DNA from: Phycomyces nitens
Taxonomy: Eukaryota; Mucoromycota; Mucoromycetes; Mucorales; Phycomycetaceae
Length of the DNA: 64,000 nucleotides
Direction of reading: 5' to 3'
NCBI GenBank assembly: GCA_022702545.1
Contig: JAHRBC010000002.1
Coordinates: 1,116,001-1,180,000, forward strand
Part shown: piece after piece, positions 55,614 to 64,000 of the stretch
How the letters are laid out: every line of letters begins with the position of its first letter
Numbering within the stretch: the stretch's first letter is position 1
Notes under the pieces: generated by a model
The model's input: only the letters and a program-made list of their open reading frames with translations
Database searches by the model: none
Told to the model about the DNA's origin: nothing
Translations under genes and position numbers: made by a program

Positions 55614-57012
55614 TTGCCCCAGGCTTCCTTTATCAAAACGATCTCATATAAAGAAGCATGCTACATTGTACTCGATATAGTCCCTGATGATTCAAACTAT
55701 AATTACGCAGTTGAAGAAATTGTAAAAACTCCATTTGATGCAGTTTACGAAAAAGATAAAGATCCAAATACGCCGATTGTATTAGCAAAGTCGTTTATGA
55801 AGAAAAGCCCATTTTGATGGAAACGATATGAAATCAGTGCAAAGATCAACGACGAATCAGATTCAGTTTCGTCCACAACCTCCAGTATTACCCCCATTAG
55901 TAAGGTTATATTAAACATACACATAATCCTTAGTAACAATTTTTTTTCATTGACTGATTCTCAGTCAATTACAGCGAAACGGCGATATTGACCACTTTAA
56001 AAAACAATTAATCATCAACTTATTCCCCAAAATCGTTTCGAACATTTGTAACCGTGCAAGAAATCTACGAGGACTTGGAGCGATCGATGCCTGCGTTAGG
56101 CCATTTACATTCAATGCATTAATTGAGTTTTATATTAAATAAACATAGCGGTGAGTTCGGAAAGAACATCAAGTCGCGCACCAAAGGGAATGCAGTTAAT
56201 GGTCGATGGTTATTCGTTGGCAAGAATGGTACGTATGAAGTCAAAGCTCGATATAGTCACTTAATTGGGAAAGTCAAATTCATTGACTATATCGAGGTTG
56301 AGTAAATCATATATAAGACACTGCTTTAAGACGAATAATAAAAAAACAAAGACTTATGCGTCTGTTTAGACAAAATAGTCACTCCAGATCTTCAGTTCCA
56401 ACACTGTGAAGCTGCGAAAGGCAACTGGGAGAATATTGGATATATTCGCAAATCTCCGTCAAATGAATCCAATGAAGACCGAGTACGACTACTAAATAAA
56501 ATGACCAAGATGCTCAAAAATATTACCATGTGCACCAGCGTGTATGCCTCCCCATGTTGTAGATCAACTTCACCACTAGTTCGAAGCGACTCTGATGGTT
56601 GCTCAACAATTAATATGCTTGACAATATAAACGGCAATATGCAAGGTAATGCGATTTATAGATATGCAACACGAACAGCGTCTTCAAGATATACAGAAGG
56701 GAGAGTTAAATACTGTATTAGATCTTTTAGAAGTTGCTGCAAAACCAGGAAGAATGATAAGACTTTGTGTCATCGATTTTGCAGGCCTCACAGACGATCC
56801 TGTCGACTTGATAAAATTTTTAAGGTTATAAAGAAAAATGTAAATTAGTTTTTATATATACTAACACGTTATTTTAGGGCATATAGACAAATTAAAGAAG
56901 TGGTCGTAGACAATAAAGGCAAACTGGAAATATTTTCAAGACACCAGATAATCCATGAAGATAAATTAAAGCGATTTAAATGTAGGAAAGGACCAGTGAA
57001 GAGATCAACGTA
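55614..57012 (+). pseudogene. Decayed multi-exon gene of unknown function
   Basis: Coding-like blocks in several frames: YKEACYIVLDIVPDDSNYNY (55620-55815), KINDESDSVSSTTSS, SGEFGKNIKSRTKGNAVNGR with FVGKNGTYEVKARYSHLIGK (56123-56305), HCEAAKGNWENIGYIRKSPS, then RTASSRYTEGR or, in the next frame, MQHEQRLQDIQKGELNTVLD and CVIDFAGLTDDPVDLIKF, ending IKEVVVDNKGKLEIF near 57012. Introns such as 55917-55967 are plausible, but a single open reading path was not found. No named domain. The segment 55840-56385 is duplicated at 63455-64000, so the gene is repeated at least locally. Confidence 0.5.
55840..56385 (+). repeat. 546-bp direct repeat, left copy
   Basis: Matches 63455-64000 with a constant offset of 7,615 bp and only about five mismatches seen (for example agtaagg/agcaagg and aaaatcg/aagatcg). 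No indels. The right copy runs off the window, so the repeat may be longer. Confidence 0.93.
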
Positions 57013-57028
57013 GTCAACAAACAATTCT

Positions 57029-58355
57029 CTACAAATATGAATTTCCTGGTTAAAAGTCCATGTATTTATCTTTACATACCATCAGATTTTATTTTCCTTG
57101 CTCTCCTTAATTTTATAACAACTTCTAGCTCAAATTCATCAAGTGCACAGAACACATCTCAAAGAAACTACAGACGGTATTCAACTGATGAAGAATATAT
57201 TATGGTTGGAATGAATCAAAGTGGAATGTCTATTTCCGAGATCTCGTAACGCAAAGATGTAGAAGAGAACAATTTGCTATATTATAGAAAAGTATAGTAG
57301 AGCCGGATCTGTCGAAAACATACGTCATGTAGGAAGACCTAGACTTCTTAGTGCTAGAGACAAACGGTATATCAAAAAAAAGGATACAAAAGAATCCTAA
57401 AAAGACATTAAAAAAAGTTACAGATAGCCGAGGAAATGATTGCTGCACATATTTCTGAAAGTACTGTTCGCCAAACTTTGTGCGATTTGGGGTTTAGTAG
57501 CTGTGCCGTAGTTTCCAAGGCTTTCTTAACACACGTAAATATGACAGCACGAAAGAGATGAGCTCGAGCACGAATGAATTGGAGTGAAGAAAGGAAATCA
57601 GTGATTTGGAGTGATGAGTCCAAGTTTACTCTTTCCAAGACAAATGGGCATACCCGTGTATGGAGAACACCAGAGAAGAAGTATGCTATTGACTGTCTCC
57701 AGCAAAATGTGCGAGGAGATTTAGAATAAGTAATGCTATAGGAGTGTATTTGGGATAGAGGTGTTGGTCCCTTTGTTGTCTTAAACGACAATATGAATGC
57801 AAAGACCTATGTAGAACTATTGTAGACAGCATTCAGGCCATTATTTGACAGCTTTCCACACAAGGACGAACTGCACTACTATTTCCAAGAAGATAATACC
57901 ACACCCCGTAAAGCAGCATTGTCAAAAAAGTGCAAGAAAGATCTTGGTATAGACGTTCTTGAGTGGCCATCAAAGAGTCCAGATCTCAGCCCAATTGAGA
58001 ATATTTAGAATCTTTTAGATAACCGTGTGCGGTCAAGGCCTTGCCAGCCTACCACATTGAAGAAGTTAGAAGATGCTCTGAAAGAGGAGTGGGAAACTAT
58101 CACTATAAGTGTATGTGAAAAGTACTGCCTTGACATGCCCAAAAGACTATTGGCTGTTAAAAAGTATAAAGGTGGACCTATAATTTATTGAATAAATACC
58201 TACTTTTTATCAATTATAGTAAAATCCTTAAGCTATATAATCATAAAGTTGTAGAAGTCTTGGATGCATATATAATGAATATGATAGAAAACAAAATATG
58301 ATATTATAGATTTACTTGATTTTTGAAATGTGATTTCGGAAATTCAAATTTGTAG
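57029..58355 (+). mobile_element. Tc1/mariner element, inactivated
   Basis: Inner terminal inverted repeats ctacaaatatgaatttcc (57029-57046) and ggaaattcaaatttgtag (58338-58355) differ at one base. The true ends lie slightly outside. Between them a broken transposase reads YSTDEEYIMVGMNQSGMSIS (helix-turn-helix), ARMNWSEERKSVIWSDESKF (first Asp), YYFQEDNTTPRKA (second Asp) and EWPSKSPDLSPIENI (third acidic region), ending at 58191. At least four stop codons interrupt it, for instance before ARARMNW and after PIENI. Family is certain; the copy is dead. Confidence 0.87.
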
Positions 58356-58405
58356 GGGACTGTACTTTTTGTTACAAAACCTATTATGAAAAGGATTGAT
58401 TTTTA

Positions 58406-60528
58406 TTAACGTTGAGTATTTATATTTTGGAAATAAAGAGAGTTTTCATTCTTCAAGTCATCAATATGCTTCAATGCATCAAACAGTAACCTGTCTACCA
58501 TCTCTAACTTGGCAATATCCACTCCTGGAATTCTCCTCGGGCTCTCCAAATCTTCTCTTTGATGGTGCAATGTTGCTGCATTAGCTGAAATACTTTGGAT
58601 GATTGAGCTAGTGTCTTGCAATTCATTTGTTTGCTCAATATTGTTCTGCACCAGAACTTCGTTGTTGCCACTTTGGGCTGATTCTTGCAAATGTATGCGT
58701 GCATGGTCCTGTTGTTCAAAATATACCAAATTTGCTCTACTGTATCGTTTGAGCAGGTACATATGCTTACACGGCAGTTGGCGACGGTAAAAACTGGGAC
58801 AAGAACATTTTTGAATCAACCCTTGCTCAATCAAGACAGTATACCATTGATTTTCTGTTGAAAACGACTGGATTTGCCACTCACCATTAGAGTCATCCAT
58901 ACTATTACTAATCTTGCCCAAAGGGTTAATGATCATAGAAGGAAGTATGTCATCTTGGATTTGGGAGGCAGCAAAGGAATTCCTTGATAGTCCATTTTCA
59001 ACAGGACCCATTCTTCCATTGCTGAAGTTGAGTCGCTCAGCCTTTTGTTCATAGTAGAACTTGACATCGTTGGTCAGGATAAAGACAAGACAATCTAATC
59101 TTCTGATTCTGGCACGGTTGAAGTAAATGACCTTCAGTTGATTGTGCCATGATTCGATATAGTTGTTTGTCAGGTATCTCTGGTGCTGCTGCTGAACAAA
59201 AGGACGCCCCCATATTCTCAATATATCCTCAGTCCCCGTCCATTTTCTCTCAAAATATCTGAGAAATTCAGGTTGATCTTGGATCATTCTTTTAAACTCT
59301 TCAATTTTTGTTACGAAGATTACTTCATTCGACTCAACAAGAATACTCTTCAAATAGTTCTTCAGGCTTTGTTTGTACTCTGACAGCTGTTGTGTTGTGA
59401 ATGATATATTTAATCTGACTTTACTATCAAGGTTGTGTTGCCAAGCATGAAGGACATGAAATTCACAGTAGTGAATTAATGTTTGCGGTGATTCAGAGGT
59501 GATTGCATTGGCTTCAGCAATACAACAGTCAATCGTGATTGTCAATGGATAGAAAGAGCTGGTTTGGCAAAGATGTAGAGGTCACTGATTGATGGGACCA
59601 ACACTTTGATCATTTGTGATCATAAAAGCAACAGGATATCCTTTCCCAGTCTCAGGGTGTTTGGTGACCAAGGAGTACATGACCTCTGTACTTCTACAAG
59701 AAACTCCATGGGTGGCATCCAAGCAAAACGATTGAGATAAACTCATGATTCTTACTTGTACTGGCGACTGGAACCCAAAAGCAAAGAGAGCATGGTTGGT
59801 TGAGTATGCCAAGAGATTTCTAATAAAGATCAAGTAATTCTGGGATGCCAGCTTTTCATTTAACCAGATTGACAAAGATGTCTTCTCATTTGAGTTAAAC
59901 ATATATAACAATGTTTCCATCTATGTTTTGTATCATACTATTAAATTCAATCCCTTTTTCTTAACACTACTATTAACAAACCTTCTTCATTCTATTATAA
60001 ATCTCTTCATAATTGGGCTTTCTGGTACCCACACCCCAGTTGTCAATCTGTCTAAGGGTAGATATCCTTGTATTTCTACAGCTGATCCTCAATAATCTTG
60101 ATTGCCTCAGAGGGCAAAGGCAAAGTTCTTATTTCCTGGCGCTCTCCAGGAACATGGTTGACATGATCTTTTGTCATGCAAAAGGTAACAATTGAAGTGC
60201 CATTGTACTGCTTGATTCTTAAAGCAGCAGTACATCCACATCTCTTTGAGTCCTTTTGCGCAAGGTAGACTTGTCGCTTGGACTGATATTTTCCAGAACG
60301 ATGACATTGTCTTGTCTCTCCAAAGACCAAACTTTGATCTTGAAGTTTTCTATTTACTGTCCACTTTGTTGAGCACAGTGTATTCATTCGGTTAAGGCAC
60401 TGCTCCCATTCATTGGATTTTACTGAGATTGTTATATTCAAAGGAAGCATCTTAATGCCTTCAATGGATGAGTTGACCAAAGCATTTTGGATGTTTGAAA
60501 CGTGATAGATAATAGTGTTGTTGGACAT
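58406..60528 (-). pseudogene. MULE transposase with SWIM zinc finger
   Basis: A Mutator-like transposase in three pieces. The N-terminus (from ATG 60528) has a FLYWCH/FAR1-like Cys region (KRCGCTAALRIK) and ends near 60076. After a likely 1-bp shift the frame continues TLRQIDNWGVGTRKPNYEEI, splices by a short intron (about 59982-59921) and goes on with METLLYMFNSNEK. Catalytic blocks are FCLDATHGVS, TIDCCIAEANAI and LTNNYIESWH, and the SWIM finger is CSCPSFYRRQLPCKHMYLL. An in-frame TGA at 59582-59584 follows VGPINQ. One frameshift and one stop suggest recent inactivation. A 5-prime array of 42-bp repeats lies 146 bp upstream of its start. Confidence 0.85.
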
Positions 60529-60673
60529 TTTTGAATATTTTTAATAAAGAATTCGAGAAAGAAAAAAATAAAAAGAAATCGAGAGAAAATAACTAGTAAC
60601 TCAGCCAAGCCTTCACTGAAATAGCCACTATTCCTCCAAATTTAAACATCAGACGATGGAAAATAAGGAGATG

Positions 60674-61178
60674 CTGGACACGCAGAGAAAAAAATGTCCA
60701 GAATGCCGGCCTGTCTGGACACGCAGAGTAAAAAAATGTCCAGAATGCCGGCCTGTCTGGACACGCAGAGTAAAAAAATGTCCAGAATGCCGGCCTGTCT
60801 GGACACGCAGTAAAAAAATGTCCAGATTGCTGGCCTGTCTGGACACGCAGAGTAAAAAAATGTCCAGATTGCCGGCCTGTCTGGACACGCAGAGTAAAAA
60901 AATGTCCAGATTGCCGGCCTGTCTGGACACGCAGAGAAAAAAATGTCCAGATTGCCGGCCTGTCTGGACATGCGGAGTAAAAAAATGTCCAGAATGCCGG
61001 CCTGTCTGGACACGCAGAGTAAAAAAATGTCCAGATTGCCGGCCTGTCTGGACACGCGGAGTAAAAAAATGTCCAGATTGCTGGCCTGTCTGGACACGCA
61101 GAGTAAAAAAATGTCCAGATTGCCGGCCTGTCTGGACACGCAGAGAAAAAAATGTCCAGATTGCCGGCCTGTCTGGAC
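60674..61178 (+). repeat. 42-bp palindromic tandem array
   Basis: Twelve copies of a unit with core GTCCAGA(A/T)TGC(C/T)GGCC plus TGTCTGGAC, then a spacer acgcagagtaaaaaaat. Unit length is 42 bp with occasional 40-41-bp units. The core is an imperfect palindrome (GTCCAG...CTGGAC around GCCGGC) able to form a hairpin. Because the unit is 14 codons long and lacks stops, long frames appear on both strands. In one plus frame it would encode a repeated CPECRPVWTRRVKK. Those frames are probably by-products. A single inverted copy sits at 63113-63167. Confidence 0.93.
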
Positions 61179-61230
61179 AAAAAAACGATGTTGCCATGGG
61201 AATTTTCTTTTATGCTACAACGCTTTTGCA

Positions 61231-63029
61231 ATGGATGGAAAACTTGATTCTGACATGTTTCCATGTACACATGAAAACTGTACTTCTGTCTTCAAAAATC
61301 AAAAAGCCTTTTGTAACCATGTCAATGACTATCACCAACTGAAATATGTTGTCAATTTCAAGAGAGATGAAGGTAATTGAACTATCATAAGCCAAATTGC
61401 ATTAGTGTAATACTTTTTTCTTTTTTTATTTAGATGAAATACATATCGAACTTGAACGGGAAGAAGACTGTCTATTATGTCCATATTGCATGAAAGTCTT
61501 CAAATCATGCTCGGCAATCAGAAAGCATTTGGATAGACTTGAAGGGAAATGTGAAATCAAAAAAGGTACGAGATTAAAAGAATGCAAGACTTGTCAGGCA
61601 CTCAAATCTTTTCGTTTTATTTTCAGTAGACTCTTCCAACCCCGCTTTTCACGATGAAGACGATGTAGTTCACGTTCCTTTGCCGGATTGTCCACCATAT
61701 GACGATTCTTTACCAGTTCCTCCTGACCTAAGCCGACGTCACTCTTTCTCTGAAGCAGTTGTCCTGGGTTGCCAATCCATGGAAGCCAGTGAAGACGAAA
61801 AATCGAAAAATGAGTGGATCATTGAGAAACTGCATATTGAACCGATGGCGCTGATTGAAGATCACGATTCACCCCAGAAAGCAGAATACAACGCTTTCAC
61901 CCACGCGGCGAACATTCAGCGTATGACAGGCAAACGGTTCATTTGCCACCCAATTGTCCCGGCAAAGCGAAAACTGGAGAAAAGTTCCTCGGATGAGATC
62001 CTGGTGACATCATTTTCTCATATAATCCACTCGTCTCCTCTTCGCGGTGTCTTATTGCAACGAAAATATTTTGAAATCAATCACCAAGTCTGTCAAATGT
62101 TAAATTCTGACTGGGAACGAATGCCAAATATCAAATATGCTTGTGCCCAAGTTCTTGCTGGAAGTATCTTGGTAAATGAAAAAGCTGGGCATGCTATTCT
62201 TGTGAATACTCTTGAAGCTTATTGCCGCCTACGCTCAGTGGATATTCACCGTGAACTGTCCAATCAGGATGGATCTATCCCACCTCCAACGTCGTATTAC
62301 GAGAATGTCTGGCCATGTGTGTTGACTACCAGTGATGGAGAAAAATTGACTATTGGGACGCAAACAATGAATGCTTTAATTACCTCGACTATCCGCCTAG
62401 ATATCAGGGAAGAACCAAAAGTTGGACCAACCACATGCACAGCAGATTTCCGATCCAAAATAATCCGAATCTACATTGATCATGGAAGCTGGGAAAAAGC
62501 TGTAAAGCTCTCGAAGGATACCACGACAAGACAATTGGAACAATTCAATTTGACCAGTCAGTTGCGACAGATTCGTTCACAATTTCACCAGCCTTCCTCT
62601 TATTACTTGATTCGTGCGTCAAGCTTTTTGGCAACACCATTCTCTTGCCAACCACTCTCGGTTTTTACATATGAGAATCATGAAAATGGGAACAACAAAA
62701 CCGATTCTTACGAAAAAGCATCCATGGTAGCCTCACGGTTATTCAAACTGACTGCACACCAAGTCTTATCTGCACCCAAACCGTCGTTATCAAAAACCCA
62801 AGTGAATCAACTGGTTTCCCAATGTGCAACTGGAAAAGTTCGAGATAAACTTGTGAATATTGAATCATCTTTTACCGACACCGATGATATACTGATTTTG
62901 CACAACCGCGAATTGAACAATAGCTTAACTCAACTTGCCTCACTTATGTCATCTGACATCGCAAAAGCCAACAAGTCATATGTCATACCCAATATTCAAA
63001 AGAGATTGCAAAAATTGCTGGAAGAATAA
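61231..63029 (+). CDS. Two-finger C2H2 protein of unknown function
   Basis: Three exons (61231-61372, 61434-61565, 61627-63029) with GT-AG introns join exactly in frame to 558 aa. Two C2H2 fingers lie at the N-terminus: FPCTHENCTSVFKNQKAF followed by CNHVNDYH, and CPYCMKVFKSCSAIRKHL ending in a Cys (GKC) rather than a second His. The remaining 450 residues contain blocks such as SFSHIIHSSPLRGVLLQRKY, RIYIDHGSWEKAVKL and SSYYLIRASSFLATPF. They look globular but match no fold that I know. The ATG at 61231 is the first after the array, although the frame is open back through it. Undamaged, unlike nearly every neighbour. DNA binding is likely; the rest is unknown. Confidence 0.75.
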
Positions 63030-63112
63030 AAGAAATATTTTTAGTGCTGAAATGAGATTTTTCTTTAATTCGACAACTTGGTGCTCATGTTGTTTTTGGG
63101 TGTGTCCAGACA

Positions 63113-63167
63113 GGCCGGCAATCTGGACATTTTTTTACTCTGCGTGTCCAGACAGGCCGGCATTCTG
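63113..63167 (-). repeat. Inverted copy of the 42-bp palindromic repeat
   Basis: gtccagacaggccggcaatc, ctggacattttttactctgc and gtccagacaggccggcattc give one complete unit plus half of another in reverse complement of the left array, 84 bp after the C2H2 gene stop. Confidence 0.9.
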
Positions 63168-63454
63168 TGAGGTAAATGGTTTGTTAGTATCTTTTCAGGG
63201 AAATAAGAATACTGTGAGAGTGTTATTTTATTGAAGAAAGAATATTATGATTGCTTATATACTATTATTCAAATTCCCTTGTAATTGAAGTCCCCATCGT
63301 TTAATGGTTGGTTATCACTGTGGCAGTGTGAAGTGTACGTGTGCCTGGTGTGCAACTGCTCCTGAGATGTTTACTTGCCAGGGTCATTAGCAAGTAGTAA
63401 CCGGAGATCGGTTGTGGAGTTTGTATTTCACTCAACTGTGGTGTGTATACCACA
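63168..63454. other. Spacer with a weak tRNA-like 5' half
   Basis: From 63291 the sequence tccccatcgtttaatggttg resembles the acceptor and A-box end of a tRNA-Glu/Gln-type gene, but no matching acceptor 3' strand or GGTTCRANTCC B box follows. It may be a degenerate tRNA or tRNA-derived SINE head. The rest shows nothing. Confidence 0.25.
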
Positions 63455-64000
63455 CAAAGATCAACGACGAATCAGATTCAGTTTCGTCCACAACCTCCAG
63501 TATTACCCCCATTAGCAAGGTTATATTAAACATACACATAATCCTTAGTAACAATTTTTTTTCATTGACTGATTCTCAGTCAATTACAGCGAAACGGCGA
63601 TATTGACCACTTTAAAAAACAATTAATCATCAACTTATTCCCCAAGATCGTTTCGAACATTTGTAACCGTGCAAGAAATCTACGAGGACTTGGAGCGATC
63701 GATGCCTGCGTTAGGCCATTTACATTCAATCCATCAATTGAGTTTTATATTAAATAAATATAGCGGTGAGTTCGGAAAGAACATCAAGTCGCGCACCAAA
63801 GGGAATGCAGTTAATGGTCGATGGTTATTCGTTGGCAAGAATGGTACGTATGAAGTCAAAGCTCGATATAGTCACTTAATTGGGAAAGTCAAATTCATTG
63901 ACTATATCGAGGTTGAGTAAATCATATATAAGACACTGCTTTAAGACGAATAATAAAAAAACAAAGACTTATGCGTCTGTTTAGACAAAATAGTCACTCC
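63455..64000 (+). repeat. 546-bp direct repeat, right copy
   Basis: Copy of 55840-56385 with the same retained intron and the frame SGEFGKNIKSRTKGNAVNGR (63759 onward, within 63669-63920). Its left edge at caaagatcaacgacg is abrupt, and the sequence before it is unrelated to the left copy. It continues past the window end. Confidence 0.93.

Larger units (their letters stand above)
60674..63167 (+). mobile_element. Candidate mobile unit: array-bracketed C2H2 gene
   Basis: A 2.5-kb stretch with the palindromic repeat in direct orientation at the left (12 copies), in inverted orientation at the right (about 1.5 copies) and one intact spliced gene between. Inverted repeated ends around a single gene are what a DNA transposon with subterminal repeats would look like. 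No target duplication was found and the ends stop at different phases of the repeat. The encoded protein has no recognisable transposase motif, so mobility is inference. Confidence 0.35.

Noticed and set aside
60674..61178. Regular palindromic repeats as a CRISPR array
   Set aside because: The spacers are the same A-rich sequence in every unit, there are no cas genes and the host is a eukaryote; it is a tandem satellite.
60593..61270. Three long overlapping minus-strand frames with repeated CPDRPAIWTFF-like units
   Set aside because: They are produced by the 42-bp array, whose period is a multiple of three and lacks stops; three frames open over the same DNA is an artefact.

Overview
The window reads as AT-rich DNA of an early-diverging fungus, most likely Mucoromycota. 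This is inferred from introns of about 40-90 nt, a nucleus-type tRNA-Ser(AGA), a few fungal housekeeping genes (ALG13, mitochondrial ribosomal protein mL40), and a transposon mix of Ty3/gypsy, APE-type LINEs, DIRS, CACTA/EnSpm, PIF/Harbinger, Tc1/mariner and MULE elements. I could not run searches, so the species is not assigned.

Layout. 1-11.8 kb is an insertion hotspot around one tRNA-Ser gene (6959-7040, minus). An old Ty3/gypsy copy ends 18 bp from the tRNA 3' end. A young, full-length relative with identical LTRs (1555-6866) sits inside the old copy's 3' LTR. A full-length LINE (7041-11770) was inserted exactly at the tRNA 5' end, with a 15-bp target-site duplication made of tRNA nucleotides 1-15. 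11.8-17.8 kb holds two diverged LTR-like segments, the second split by a 4.07-kb non-autonomous CACTA element with 174-bp subterminal tandem repeats. 18.0-22.4 kb holds an intact four-exon CACTA tnp2-type transposase (956 aa) and a convergent accessory gene carrying one 1-bp frameshift. 25.3-26.7 kb is a PIF/Harbinger transposase. 27.35-31.55 kb is a complete DIRS retroelement with inverted termini and an internal complementary region, its ORFs broken by two in-frame TGA codons. 33.2-34.2 kb is a LINE 3' fragment.

34.7-50.1 kb is the host-gene island: ALG13, mL40, a two-TM protein with PPxY/LPxY motifs, a Ser-rich unknown, a possible exon at 45.1 kb, an 854-aa single-pass membrane protein and a SnoaL-like 'pathogen-related' protein. 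It is interrupted only by a 5'-truncated LINE (38561-40408, 17-bp TSD) and decayed sequence.

50-64 kb is repeat-rich again: a decayed Tc1/mariner, a 325-bp MITE, decayed multi-copy-type genes, a second broken Tc1/mariner, a MULE transposase with a SWIM finger, and then the most unusual unit. This is a 42-bp palindromic tandem array (60674-61178) whose inverted copy (63113-63167) brackets an intact spliced gene for a 558-aa two-finger C2H2 protein of unknown function. A 546-bp direct repeat, about 99% identical, lies at 55840-56385 and 63455-64000.

The transposon genes act only on their own mobility. No metabolic or operon-like organisation is visible. The best candidate for something undescribed is the array-bracketed C2H2 unit; the best mechanistic observation is the tRNA-targeted LINE.
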